Origin: Theristus sp. LFF4_11
Taxonomy: Eukaryota; Nematoda; Chromadorea; Monhysterida; Xyalidae
Direction of reading: 5' to 3'
Length of the DNA: 64,000 nucleotides
Assembly: GCA_030248135.1 (NCBI GenBank)
Contig: JASANC010003542.1
Span: 53,012-117,011 of the forward strand
Below the pieces are notes generated by a model. It was not told the DNA's origin, ran no database searches, and worked only from the letters and a program-made list of their open reading frames with translations. Positions 12,707 to 25,424 of this stretch are shown here, one piece after another (the first letter of the stretch is position 1; each line of letters opens with the position of its first letter). The position numbers were made by a program, and so were the translations under genes.

Positions 12707-15700
12707 GAACAATTCTTATATTTACAAAAAGTAACTTTTTTTAGCAAAATCTATTTTATTAATAACGCAAATCGTTCCGTTGTTACCTCCACTGCATTGC
12801 CGGGGTAACTGAACGTCGTTTCACAAACCGCAAATTTTCGTGTTTTCATTTTCCTCAAACATGATATTGAGTTACATTTGCATGTTTTATCCAAAATATT
12901 CAGGTGTTTCAGTCCATTAAACAGCAACTCAACGATAAAATGAAGTTATATATATGAAACCAACTTTATAGCAACAAAAAGTTTGTTGATTAGTTGGTTC
13001 GGTCGACTTTATGTTTTCGAGTCTTTATTTCTGCGCTTTTTAGCTTCCTAACCAAAAAAAACTAAATTAACTTAGCGTCTCGTTTGCATATTCATGTTAA
13101 GAAAGCTCGTGTTTCGCGTAATTGAATTTCGGTCCGCATGGTTTGTAACGTGACGCCATTTTTTGGTGCTTTTTATTCCGCACTTTCTTTTGAGACACCA
13201 CGGAACTGACTAATTTGAGAGATGTACAGTGTATCAGCATCAGTAAAGTATGCAGTATCGCAAGTGCAGGATGACGGTTATCCGGGTTTGAAGCAGTAGA
13301 AGCATGCAGTCATTTTACAAACGAAAACTAGTAGTACACATATCACACAGGCTGTTGATTTCAGTTCTTGCTGTGAATATGAGTAAATCAATTATTTTCT
13401 ACCATTCTAGCAAAAATATTTTGCATTTCTTCTGGTCAACAGCTAAAATAAAGTGCGGACGTTCAGTTTCTTTTTGAAAGGTCGTGTCGTGTGGAAAGAA
13501 GACACGAAACCTTTATATGTTATATGTACATTATGTACACACGTTATGTGTTCACGCCACAGATACATGTACGTTCTTAGAGATGAGAGAAAGCATGTAA
13601 ACATCTACAGTATTAATGGTTGATACATAGTCATTTAGTTCTTGTTCGGTTGCGTGCCGTGCAGTTTGTCGTTGCTGGCACAAAAGAGCAAAAGCCAACC
13701 GATGATGAAGCAAAAATACATGCACTGTCTCGTAAACATGCTAACATGCACGCACGAACATGTACATGTGCAGTTTTGTATCGTCTTGTTTCTCTTGGGC
13801 ATCCTCAATACACTGCACATGTCTAAAGCACCCTTCAAAAACTTTTTTTACGACACTAAGCGGCTCAACGGAATATGTACATCGATGATGTCGTGTACGC
13901 ACGTATGTCATGTATTTCCGGAAACAGTTCAGTTTTTAGAGGTTGTATCGCTATAGCGCCGGAAAAAACAAAACACCAAAAAACTTAAATGAGAATCACT
14001 ATTTGCCGTCTTGTCCATGTAACATGAATTTGTTTTTTTGAACGATCCTGAGTTTTTGTTCATCTCTTGTCCCTAGCACACATTTTTTACCAAAACATTT
14101 TGCAAGGGTTTTGGTACTTTGTATGTTTTTTCATGAATGTTCAAATGTTCAAATGTATGAGTATGAATGAAATACAATAACATGTACAAGGCAGACAATT
14201 AAAATGAGACATGTGGAAAACATTCTTCTATACAAGTTGTCTGTGAAACGGAAAAAAGTTCATTTAACTTCCTTGCATTTTTAAAATTCTACATTTAGAA
14301 GTTTGCAATTCAAGTTTTTTGTCTCATGGAAATTATAATATTATACTTTCCCGGTTTCTAAGTTGGCTTTTGCGTAAGCTTGAGCAGCTCATGGCTGGGC
14401 GGAAAACAGATGAAAAAAAACAAATATATAATAAACTAAAACATGTGACCTTCCACGGGCAGCTGGATCACAGAGCAAGATTTCGCTTTGCTTTCAACTG
14501 ATTTTATCAGTGAAGGCCAACCAGAAAGCAGCACAAACTTCGGCTAACATTCTCTTGACTGTGCCGCAAGTTATGTTTCCCGGTCGGCTTATCCTTGTTC
14601 TCATGCGACCACGAGCCTCCTTTACCATTTTAGCACTCAAAAATACTTGCAAACACTGTGGGAAGTTTCGTTTCATAAGTTAAAAACGATTTATGATTTG
14701 TTGATTTACTCATAATTTGTAATGCTAAACAAGTATAAACAATTTGTGCAACACATGTTCACTGTGTTGTGTTATCACTGCTCCAGTACGCCAATATATC
14801 AATTTGTCGTGTGTTGTCGCTGTCGTAATGATGAGGCGGCGCAGTTTTGGAAAACTTGAACTAAGACAACACGATGCAATGACAAATGATTGAAAACTGG
14901 TACCACTAAAATGTCAGAAAGTGTGTATATCTTGAGAGGAATTTGGTTTTGGTTTTGAAATGGTCACTTTTTACCTTTCCTGAGCTTTAAAGTTACACTG
15001 ACGCTTGTTCAGTTGTAAAAGCTTCAAACTTTTTGGTAAAGGTGATTTTTTGTGTATATGTATGTACTTCCTCCATTTGTGTTTTGGGGTAAATTTATGT
15101 AAATTTGGTCAATTCATTTTATTGTTGCCATTTTTTGCAGTAGCCAAGTTTTATTTTTTACCTTTTGAAGTTCAACAAAAACCGTCTCATAAAAAACAAC
15201 GGACAAAACATTGTTTACTTGGATTCTCTGCTAGTTTTACACTATGAAACACAAGAAACAATGTCAGACATTTTACACACGTAAGTAAACCTTTTTGCAA
15301 AAAAAGGATGCAGTCGGGAGTGCTGTATCGTATTACCGTTTGGTGTCAGCCGCTTTTCGTCGTTGGAAGAATGGATGGCTTCAAGAATAAAATGGCAACT
15401 TTCGTCTTTTCGTTTTACTATCTTTTAATTACTTTAGCACAACGCACGCAACTTTCCTATTTTCCAGAAAACAACGACACGCACCGCTTTCCATTTTATT
15501 GTTTCAGATCGCGAAGCGATATTTTATGAGGTGTTTTCTGGAGGTATAGGTGTATTTCAAAACACAGAACTTTCAAAACCTTTGAAATATTGATCAACCC
15601 TGGTTTTTAGGTGTGTTAAGTGGTCCTCAGCAGTTTTTTTGTTGCTTCATTTTACCAAATAATAAATCATACGCATTTTTTATACTTTTTTCTCTTTTTC

Positions 15701-16737
15701 AACGCTGCTCAATTAATTTCCGGTGTAGTCTGTACACGATTTTTTGTTTTTGTCTTCTTTATTTTTTGCGGCTTTTGCGCCAGTATTCTGGTTTGTTCGG
15801 TTTACAACTCGTTCAGTCATTAATTTGCGTTGGAGCTGCTTGAGCGGTTGTTGTTTTCGCGAATCTTCATCGCTTGTTTTTGGTAGAGCGGTGCGTCCAG
15901 TCTTATTCGTTTTTGGCTCACACGTGTATCTCACCTCACACAATTTTTACAAGTACCTGAAGATGAGAAAATTTCGTGTTAGTTACATAGTTGAGTTCGG
16001 TTTTTGCTTATCAATGTTGTTATGCGAAAGAACTGTAGCGCCGTTTCTTTCAGTCAGATACACTTGCCACTGCACCGATATACTTTTTCGTTTTCAGTTC
16101 TCTGAAAACACATAGTGGCAAATGTGAAGCGTTGTATCTATTAACTTATGGAAAATGAGTTCTGTGTGAGTGTACCAACATTACTTTACATTTTTAACGC
16201 TACTTATCTAGTATTTCGGATCTCTAAACGATCCATAACCATAATGACAGGCTATACTTTTTTCTAGTGAAAACAACAGAGAGAAGATGACTAAATGGCG
16301 CAAAAAACGGCTGTAAAGTTGGATTTTCTTTCTCGATCGAACAACCGGTCGAACTCCTTTTAAGTGGTAATTTTTATAAAAAGTTGTTTTATGGTCTTTT
16401 GAGTCTGAAATTTGTTTTATCTACCTGTGGGTGAATACATTTTACCGGGAGATAGAATTTTTCGGAAAACTATAATTTTGGAAATTTTTCAATGTTTCCG
16501 GCCACCAAAAAAATGATCAAATGAGCATTTACCATAAAAAACAAATGATGCAGGATGAAATGTTGCTGAAAGTTAGCAACGTTTGAACCAAAAATGGCAG
16601 ATGCAACCAAAAATGCTGCGGAACAATTTTATATTTTTCGACCTATTTTATCTTCAGATTTCACAACTGTAACAAACTTTTGAATTTGATGGTGAGACAG
16701 CCCATACAGCGTAAAAAATAATAACGGGAGCAACAAA
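12707..16737. other. Gene-poor spacer
   Basis: About 4 kb of AT-rich DNA. Open frames (for example 13620-13956 +, 14494-14676 -, 15613-16115 +) show no domain, no coherent splicing and T-rich composition. A short frame at about 15391-15529 (MATFVFSFYYLLIT...) has a signal-peptide-like start but nothing else in its favour. I see no RNA gene. Confidence 0.4.
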
Positions 16738-16739
16738 TA

Positions 16740-17004
16740 CCGTAAAGTGTTGCATATAAGGTCTCCTTATATAAATTAAAAAATTTAAAAAAATCTTCTG
16801 AAAAAAGTGGAATTTTGTGTGACAACCTTATAAGTGGGAGGAGGTCTTATAAAGCGAAGATTAGGAAGTGAGGGTCTTATAAACGGGGTGGGATTTTAAC
16901 CAAGTCAAAAATTTGAATTTTTTCTTTCCCGCCGTGTGACACTCCGCCCACTTTTGGGTGGGGGTCTTATAAGTGGGAGGAACCTTATATGCGAGACATT
17001 ACGG
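16740..17004. mobile_element. 265-bp MITE with CCGTAA termini and TATAAGG-type internal motifs
   Basis: Inverted ends TACCGTAAAGTGTTGCATAT and, in reverse complement, TACCGTAATGTCTCGCATAT, with TA on both sides as a target duplication. Internal copies of CTTATAAGTGGGAGG and GGTCTTATAA. The arrangement resembles pogo/Tigger-type (Tc1-mariner) MITEs; that assignment is by resemblance only. No ORF. Confidence 0.75.
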
Positions 17005-17440
17005 TAAGCATTAAATACAACAGCCAACAATCACACTGCTGAAAATCGCTTGAAATGTTAATAATGGTGGAAGAGAGAAGAACGTCGTCGGCCGTCGCGT
17101 CGCAAAGTTCTGCAATTTGGGACAGAAACTCAAGGAGAGAAAGGTCAATTTGGGAGTGGGCATGGGCAGGGAAAGAGATAAAAGTAATATCGATAAATGT
17201 TCAATAAAAACGCGCACGCATACGTATCCTAATCGCAATCTATTCCGCTCATTTAACACCAAAAGTTTGATTTTTAGCAATTTTTAGTAAAAAAGTTTGG
17301 TAAAATTACGGAAATTTCTTTTGAGCCAAAAATTCCGGAAATTTTTCCGATGTCACACAAATTTTTCCGGTGCCACCTCTAATTTTACCTATGTTGAACT
17401 TTTGTGTTTCCAGCAGACACGTTCGTAAAAAGCGAATAAT
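17005..17440. other. 5' flank of the carboxypeptidase-like gene
   Basis: No gene. A TTTCCAG tract at about 17408-17414 could be an acceptor or trans-splice site just upstream of the ATG at 17441. No TATA-type element stands out. Confidence 0.35.
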
Positions 17441-20400
17441 ATGAACGACAACATTGCGCTCGAGTCACTCGGCTATCCGAGCGGCGTGCGCGCCGTGCTA
17501 GATGCGCCCACTATCTCGCGTCTGACGCATCAAGTGCACGGCCAACATGGCAGCCCTGGTCGATTACGACCGACGACCGGACCAGAACTAGAACGTCAAC
17601 AGCAGCAGCAACACTGGCAAACAACAACACCAGAGAATACGAGCGAACATAAACGAGTGCCATTTGCGGTCGCTGCGCCTGCTGCCGCTTTTCACACCTC
17701 CGAGCAGCCACCTGTGCAGTCGTGTGCTCGTGCGTTCGCTGATGACAGCGTCGAAAGCAATAATGTTGTGGCTGCCTTTGGTGACAGCCGTCACGGCGGG
17801 CGTGATAAATTATACCATTACTATGCACAATCAGCGTTCACCACAAACAACGCCAGCACACCACCGTTTGCCACCCCCAGCCGGCCGTGCAGCGCGCTGC
17901 TCAACGTGACACAGGCCGACATACTTGCGTCACTAGCAAACCAAACAATGTCCGTGCCTAATCGGTCGAAATCCGAAAAACTGCTCGTTTATTTGGCTGA
18001 TATAATGACGACAACGTTTATGGTCGAGGTGCTACGGGCTGTCATGTGGCTGTTGGTCTCGTTGTTCTTCATCGTCTGTGTGTTGTTCCTCCTGCCGAGA
18101 CACATGTCCCTTGAACCACCCGAGCCTGGTGAGTTTGCTATCTTTTATAAATCCACTTTAGTCATGGTCATCTAAAAACCGATTTTATGAACTTCATCTT
18201 TTGCCACGTTCGTTTTGCTTTTCTTCAGGAACCGAACACATTGCATTAGCTCAAAAGTGAATCGCAGTCTGAATCTTGCAAACTCCATTTCTGAAATCTT
18301 CAGATTTCGAGTCTGTTCTGCGTGGTCAAATTCAAGCCAATTTTTATTCACTTGATGTCTTCACCTCGTATCATAATGACCTTCAATCGTTACGTGCGCA
18401 AGCGAGACCAAAGGACATTTTTGAGGAACTGGCTCTCTTCATAAGCGCACACTGGCGTCGTATCGGCTTGAAAAGTTTGTGGTTTTTGTCACCATTTTGA
18501 AAACTAATAAGTAGGTACATCTACCAAAGAATATGTTGAAAAAAGTTTTTGTAATCAAGTATCTGTGTAGTACGCGACAGAACTTTTGAACTGCCAACAT
18601 TCAAAACAATGAGTCTATTGTTTTTGGGTTCCGTTTTTCAGACGTCCAAACAGATCGCTTTGAGAGCACAACGTTGCCGTTCACGTCAGCCACTGTGATG
18701 CGGGAGCACCACCAACGACACAATGACTCGTTGACCAGCTCCGAACAATTACAACTGGAATTGCCTGGACGTCAGGAGCATGCAAATGTCATTGGTTACC
18801 TGGAGGGTCTAATGGAGCCTGATAAGTACATCATCATCGGCACGACTTACACGACCGATAATGCGGTCTCGATGGCATTATTGATGAACTTAACCGAGAC
18901 CATAGTGAGCCTGAACAAGGCGGGCATCTGGCGACCGTGGAGAACGTTGGTGTTCTGCGCGTGGGCCGATGCGCACGGTTCACCGGCAAAGTGGCTGCGC
19001 AAACACGCGCAAGTGCTGACCGACAGAGTGGTCGCATATTTGGACATTGGAAATTTGTCGTCTAACGGTGACCTGAAGGTACATTTGCGTTCATTTTTCA
19101 ATTAGTCGAAATATCGGACTTCCAATTGTACATACAACATGACGTTACAATGTATGTACGTTTATTGTTTTAAAATAGTGGACTCGGAAGATTGTTTGCT
19201 CTCTCACCCAGTGCTTTCAGGTGTTTGCCAGTATCGACATGCACGGGGTCATTTTGAATGCTTCCCAGAACACGCCACAGCCGATTGGAGCGCCTTTATT
19301 GTTGCCATACAAATTTAATAATGGTAATAATAAGACCACTAAATCGTCACAAAGAATATCCGAATATCGTGAAGGTTCTTCGTTTGGCTTATCAGCTAAT
19401 TCCGATCAGCACTCGCAAATAGTGCCGTGGTTGAGCATTATCGCTGTGAGAGACAGCAGTTTCCCGTTTTTGGGCAAATCAGGCGTGCCAACAATGGCCG
19501 TCCGTGGCACAAGTGATCGAAGAAAGTGGCGTTCCAATGCGCAGATCAACGATGCGGCCATTGTGAAGACTGCACTCGTCGTGGTCGAGGTTCGGCAATG
19601 AATTTGTTTGCAAAAAGGTGGTTATCGTTGTGTAATAAATAATTGAGACAATTTGCTTTTTCAAACGATGCAAGTTTCTGCATGTTTTATAGGTGGTAAG
19701 ACAGCTAGCCGACCACTACCCATTACCGGTTTCGGTGGCCGATGTTTGTCAAGAAGTGGGCACAGACTTGAATATATCTCAACGGTCGACGCAAAGGTCA
19801 GTGTCAAAATCAAGGGTTAGCGGTAGAAGAGGTAAATTTGTTACTGTGGGCTTAACTTGACGCTCATGTACAAGTACAATGTATGTATTTTGGATTTATT
19901 CAAACGTGTCCTGGCTAAAATGACGTCATTTGCTTTAAAAACGCCTGTTTGTCAAAGTACAGGCACTAAAATTTCAGTTCGGTGTGACTGATTCGACATT
20001 CACCATTGGTTTACGGGAAGAAATCGGCTAAACGGAAAGTCTGGTTTGCTGTGAACGGCAAACGCATATTTTGTGGCACATGACGTCATTTCAGTGGGAC
20101 ACGTTTAAAAAAATAGGTCATACATGAACATGTACACACAATACAACTTTTCAGGTACCTGAAAAACCATCCGGAAATCAGTGACAAGCTTGAGCACCTT
20201 CTTTATCTGGTTGAGAAACGCGAGCTTCGCATGCGAGCGACGTACAATAGTTTATTTGAAGCTAACCGGGAGGCAAATTTCTGGGTGGCCGCAGTTGCGT
20301 TGAGCGAACGCAGTCAATGTGCATTGCGGTGTTTCGTCTTGAAATCATCTTTGGGGTCAAGGGGACATGACTTCGATCATCGGCATTTACTTTATGGGCA

Positions 20401-20569
20401 TAAGGATGGCCACGATACCAGACACACGTTGATGCCTCATTTTTACTATTTGTTAGATCACTACATTAAAACGAGAAACGAAGACACGCTGAATAATGTA
20501 CTTGCGGAACTGCACAAAGTCAAAAAAGTCATGGAGTGTACTGAAAAATGCTTTCGGCGCTTTTTATAA
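17441..20569 (+). CDS. Type II membrane glutamate carboxypeptidase II/transferrin receptor-like protein, probably inactive
   Basis: Exons: 17441-18128, 18304-18474, 18642-19078, 19221-19589, 19693-19796, 20155-20569 (TAA), about 727 residues; phases agree. A roughly 190-residue, S/T/Q-rich N-terminus precedes one membrane helix (about 193-217, WLLVSLFFIVCVLFLLP). The ectodomain follows the M28B layout: GLKNVQTDRFE, then NVIGYLEG..EPDKYIIIG, then WRPWRTLVFCAW, VVAYLDIGN, and a C-terminal dimerisation-like helical domain. Odd points: the apical (PA) domain expected between the first two blocks is missing, with only about 60 residues there. Zinc-ligand motifs are gone: GGHRD is GTTYT, WDAEEFG is WADAHGS. 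I infer a pseudopeptidase such as a receptor or scaffold. An alternative 28-nt exon at 18229-18256 does not fit the phase. AATAAA lies at 20866-20871. Confidence 0.85.
19902..20106 (-). mobile_element. CRE-bearing MITE, copy 2 (inverted, carboxypeptidase-like intron)
   Basis: Lies in the intron 19797-20154. It is the reverse orientation of the copies at 1.95 and 51.8 kb, with ends AAACGTGTCC and GGACACGTTT and TGACGTCA at 19921-19928 and 20081-20088. The middle is well conserved with copy 3, including the shared ATTCACCATT and GCTAAACGGAAAGTCTGG segments. Confidence 0.87.
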
Positions 20570-20919
20570 TTTTTGCGGTTTTTCATGGTGTACATAAATA
20601 CGTGTTTGATTTGTTGTATTTTTTGGAATTTTCATGTCTCGGTGCCAAACACGGTTTTTGTGATGCGGTAGAAGTTGTCTATGCTGTTGAAGACGACCAT
20701 CGGCATTTTTTCTCCTTCTGGTGAAAGGCAAATTTGTTTTTTTGTGGTTTTTTTTGTATGCTACAAATATTTTGATATTGATACACACGTCTTTTCTGTA
20801 AATACCAACGTAACTTTCAGTTTATAAATACTTTTTGAGAGCAAAACTGAAAGAAAAAACGAGACAATAAACTTTGGATATTGTTTCAAAAACTTATTTT
20901 CACTGATAATAATCAATAA

Positions 20920-22530
20920 TCACTGAAACTCAATCTCCGCCAGACATTCATCAACGGAAACACAGTTGTCCCCTTGTGAATTTTCGTTTCTAAAATCCTC
21001 GATGTAGCCATACGCACATACGCATTCTCTGGAGCAGTCAGTATCAGAATCGTCCTCATTATCACCATTGCAAATTTGACCGAGCCCATTTTCAACGCAT
21101 GCCATTCGACAGTCGCGACAAGTGTTCTGGCGGATTTTTCGTTCGTTTCCATCGCAAGCTGATGCAGGTGTAGTTTCGTGAGCTCGTGACTTCGATGTGG
21201 TCGGTGGAGCTGCGCTGGTTGCTAAAAACATGAACATCCACAGTTTCAAAATTTCAAAACAGTTTCAATTCCTAAACATGCATTTTTTGACGAACCTTTC
21301 GTCAGAATTGACGGAGCTGATGGCTGTGATGGTGGTCCAATGTTTATCGGAAGTGTTGTTGACGTTGATCTTGTTTGGTGACCTGCTTTCAACACCAAAA
21401 CTGCTGTCGGTTGTTGACTAGTACAATTGTGCGATTTCTTTACTCCACATAAACCACAAGTGTAGCGGCAGTTTTCAGCCATCCAATCACGGTTCGTTGT
21501 GCAACTCTCGTCCTCGGCCGCCCATTGGTCACATAAGACAAAATTGTTCTGGCAGTCTGAAAAAAAAAATAATATGAACTCTGCTTGGAAAATACATGCA
21601 TTTCTATCTGCCACTCCAATGCAACGTAATTTTTGGAAAAATCTGTTTTCGGGATCAAGAGAATTGCATGAATATTGAAGCACATAAACTGGTGTTCGCA
21701 CGTGTCACGTTTGGCTCCTCCGGTTGACAGTGACCGCAAGCGGCCGAACAGTTCTGACGCATGAACTCGGCAGTTCGCTCGCAGTGGCCGTTTTGCGCCC
21801 AGGTTTCGCAGCACGGATGCTGGTTGTAACACGCTGACGCAGGGGGCAAAGCTGCAGTGAGGTCAGTGAACGTGTGATGCAATACAGATATTAGACGAAA
21901 TGAATTTATCGACTTTTTTGCCTATTTCTTGATTAATGCTGCTTCACAGCCACCTTCGCAGCCATCGCCTCTCTCCGTGTGGCACGCGACGCACGCACGC
22001 CTACAGTTCTCGAGCATCCAATTCTTGTTCTTTGCACATTCGTTCTGCGCCGCCCATCGAAGGCATTGACCCGGCCGGCTGTGCGCGGCCTCCCACGCGT
22101 TATCGCAAGCTGGCCAACGTCAATCAAGGTTTTGTTTTGCGTTGCGAAATTTTGCTTTTCATTACTTTTAAGTTGTAAATTTGAATAATTTATTCCGAAC
22201 GGTTTCCAACGCAACAGTGTCAAAGAATAAGCCGTCGCACATCTCACCGTTTCCATCTGTAGTCGCAGGTTTGCAAACTTCGCACGCAGCGGCACAGTTC
22301 AAGTGCATAAAACTGGAGCTACTACAATGTCCTTCTGCAGCCCACCGATGGCAACAGGGACGCATGTTGTGACAGTGTGCCTGCATTTGCGTTGATAATA
22401 AAAACGTCTTGTTATAAAACGTACAAAACATGTCAGGGGACGTTTTTTAATCGATTGGTTAACTAACTTGCAAAGGCCGAGGCATTGTGGCCATCGCTGT
22501 GATAAGTAACGAAATTAAAAATATACTCAT
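20920..22530 (-). CDS. Secreted protein with four ShKT domains and a C-terminal TIL-like domain
   Basis: Exons in transcription order: 22530-22468, 22380-22248, 22109-21954, 21851-21702, 21556-21296, 21221-20920 (TGA), 354 residues; phases agree. The first exon is a signal peptide (MSIFLISLLITAMAT). Each of the next four exons carries one ShKT six-cysteine domain ending in the usual AC..C or TC..C (AAACEVC, RRACVAC, SAACGHC, RYTCGLC). After an S/T/P linker, the last exon holds a cysteine-rich trypsin-inhibitor-like (TIL) module starting CDGNERK and ending DNCVSVDECL. ShKT domains are expanded in nematodes and occur in secreted, often potassium-channel-blocking or matrix-associated proteins; TIL modules inhibit serine proteases. 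The combination suggests a secreted inhibitor or matrix protein. The one-domain-per-exon layout points to exon duplication. No specific target can be inferred. Confidence 0.88.
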
Positions 22531-22947
22531 GTTTTACAACAACAAATGCATAAAATTGATTATTTATGACTTTTACCCGCAAGTTTTTTAAGACGGCATC
22601 CGTGAATTCTAAACCTATCGTTAACTTCATCTTCTTGAAACATTTTTATGCCTTATAGTAAACATTAATGCATAATTTTTTTGTCGCGCTGTATCGTTGA
22701 GCAAACCATGCAAAATTGTAAAACTGCACAAAGTTCTGATGGGCTTTGACTTCTCTGTTTTTGTTCTCGGATACTTTCCTTTCATGCACTTTGCAACCAA
22801 ATGCCATGCCTTCGTTCACACCCACTCGTCTGGAAATAACATGGATGAGAAGCTGAGTGATTTTTTTCATTTCAATAAAAAACAATTGACGTCAAATAAG
22901 TATTATATTACCAAAAAACTTGCTCAATCAATACACGCAACTATATA

Positions 22948-23809
22948 CAGGGTGGTCTATAAATGTGATACCAACTTTCAAGTTATGTAGCTCGCCAACC
23001 GTTCAGGCGTTTTGTTGAAAAATTTAACCAGTTATTAAAAAAGTTCAACTTAGTTTTCCAGTAGTTTTCAGCTAGAAATATTCAACGGCTGGTCCATAAT
23101 AAGCTAAAAACTCAAAAACTACAAGTTTGCATATTAATGGACATTTTAGGTATGATCAGCTCGATATTTTTAATGGTTGTATTCTTTATAACGTATTAAC
23201 AAGAAAGAAGATCGTTAACTGTCGCTCAGTTTCACAAAGCAGAGCCGCAGAAATAACAGAATCACGTGTTTGAATACCACATTTCTTTTTATCACACGCA
23301 CGACACAGGAAGACGCAAGACCATGCGGTTTCAATTGCACAGTTTGAGCTTCAGGCTAAAATTTTGAACGCGAATTGTGCATTCATGTCTTAAAATTGTT
23401 GTTAAAAGACAATAAAGTTTATGAATGTTTTTATTTTACGTGTTCCTCAATGCAAAAAGTTGAATTGAGCTGAAAATTTGACTTCAAAATAAGAATAAAG
23501 TGCTTGGCCTTTTTACTCAGTAATGAACGACTCAGCAGTTTCACATTTTTTGACAATGTTTGAATGAAATCTAATTGAAACACTTTAAAAATAACTGGCT
23601 GATTTTGTCCACTCAGCTCCAACAAACAAAAAGTACGGTTTTCAACTTTTAGTCGGAGCGGTGAAGCCTTTTGATATTTTTCATTGGAAATTGTAGCGAA
23701 TCTAAGTTTAACGATCCAAATTAATTCGTGAAAATTTTGAATAAAAAACGTGAACCGTTGGCGAGTTACATCACTTCAAAGTTGGTATCATTACCTGTGG
23801 ACCACCCTG
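22948..23809. mobile_element. TIR element 2 (CAGGGTGGTC ends, TA target site)
   Basis: An 862-bp element flanked by TA. Inverted termini of about 80 bp: CAGGGTGGTCTATAA at the left, CAGGGTGGTCCACAGG at the right in reverse complement, both continuing into GATACCAACTTT and CTCGCCAACG. It shares the CAGGGTG terminus with the elements at 11.7 and 34.0 kb, so the same Tc1/mariner-IS630 group is likely. I could not recognise transposase remnants inside. Confidence 0.85.
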
Positions 23810-23916
23810 TATATCAAATGCGCAACAGACATAGGCAGTAAAAATTAACAAAATTGATTTTCTTAACACTTGATCTTTCAAACTAAAATCGCTACACGAA
23901 GCCAAATCAAAATTCA

Positions 23917-25424
23917 CTAAAACCCGTCTTCATCGTCTTCAGAGATTGTGTTGCACAGGCAGAATGCCATGATAATACCGACCATCTGCAACGTATATAA
24001 ATCGTCAATTGATTTACCGATGTCATACTAAAAACAACAAAACTGCTTTTAACACATGTTACCTGAACAACAGCAACTGCAACAGCGACGCCAATGACCA
24101 CACCGTGCTTTGCTACCACTTGCAGACGAATCTTTTCATAGCAACCCTAGAATGGTATCTGATATATGAAAGCTGTGCGTTTCTGAAACAAACCTTCGGT
24201 AATTGTTAATCTTAAATGACCTGTTCATGTCTGGAATCGTGTCGACAGGTATCAACCAACTCGTCTGGTTTAGCCCCAGCAGGATCACAGCAAGCCGGTG
24301 GGAATTTGGTCAACTTGTTGCTGCGTTTATACCAGCCGCTGTTTGCAAAGTCATCCTCAGATGACTCAACACCGCAACATTTCATCTGAACGCAATTTGT
24401 TTTGTTAATTTGTTGAAAAAGTACATCGAAATACTAAAAATTAGTGGACAAGTTGGTTAAAATTGCAATCGATTTCTGATCCCACTCACATTCATCATAA
24501 CAGTATCCCATGCAAGCTTCAGAGCATCGCTGTGCCCTTCGGGGTCTTTTTCATCGTTATAACTTTTCAACGTCCTTCGGAGCCATCGTTTAACGTTACG
24601 TTCCAACTGAAAATGTCCCTACTCTGGAATCTCTCCACCGTCGAAAAAGATTCTCCAGAATTCACACGGTGACGTACCGCCCCCTGATTAACGGCAGCAT
24701 AAACGACGACGGCCAGCTCTAATGCGAGCAGTACCATCAGCAGGAATGCGTACTAAAAATAAGAAGTTTTGTTTTTGAACAATTTTTTAAGGCATCTCGA
24801 AAGTGTACATGTATCACAGTAAAAATTGTTTACAGTTTCAGAATTAAAGGATGATACTTGATAATTAATAAAATCAAAACAACGACCACTGACACAGACT
24901 AACAGCGGGCGCCATTCCTTCACGGCGCCACAGCAGCCGAGGAAAGCGATCGCGATTATCAGAGCGCCGCCGAGCGCGAATCCGGCGCCCAGATAGCGGA
25001 TGGTACGCCATTTTCCCGCCCAGTTTCTGATGCTGTGCTGATCGTCATCGGTCGCATCCGCCTCAACCTTCAACCAGCATCAGCAATCATTTTGTTCAAG
25101 TGCACGTTTGGTTGATACAAGGCGAGATTAACTACAGTATAGCTGAGAAACAGTAGCGAAGCAAAAACGTACTTGTGCCTCACCTGTTCAGCGGCATCAG
25201 CAATTGCATTCAGTGCATTTTGGTCAAACGCAAGCCAACAGCCGAGTCCAACGCACACGGTGCCCATAATCTAAATCGTTTCTTTGTTCTCTTTCTACGT
25301 GCGCTTTTTATTTTTCTCAGCTTTTTCGGGAAAAAGACACACTTACAAAGAAGAGAAAATTGAACGCAAATATGGTGTACTTCAGACAGCGAGCGCCGCA
25401 AGTAACGGCCATGTTCTTTGACAT
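23917..25424 (-). CDS. Tetraspanin
   Basis: Four-pass membrane organiser protein. Exons in transcription order: 25424-25347, 25270-25184, 25067-24894, 24752-24678, 24606-24490, 24385-24221, 24146-24063, 23985-23917 (TAG); 282 residues and every junction is phase 0. It has the tetraspanin N-terminus (CGARCLKYTIFAFNFLFF, TM1), a small loop, TM2 (RYLGAGFALGGALIIAIAF), a polar turn, TM3 (YAFLLMVLLALELAVVVYA), a large extracellular loop with the diagnostic KCCGV motif, a second CC (PPACCDP) and a GCYEK cysteine, and TM4 (VVIGVAVAVAVVQMVGIIM). The short acidic tail is SEDDEDGF. ATG 25424 was chosen; ATG 25412 is in frame and also possible. The exon 3 acceptor has a weak pyrimidine tract. Confidence 0.95.

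Noticed and set aside
13620..13956. Overlapping frames in both directions rich in Cys, His and Met
   Set aside because: Driven by CATG/TGTAC-rich sequence; no signal, domain or splice evidence.
15613..16115. Hydrophobic frames that look like membrane proteins
   Set aside because: T-rich DNA yields F/L/S/C-rich translations in any frame; no conserved pattern.
18229..18256. 28-nt exon in the carboxypeptidase-like gene
   Set aside because: Splice sites are fair but it leaves two bases where the next exon needs one, so it would break the frame.
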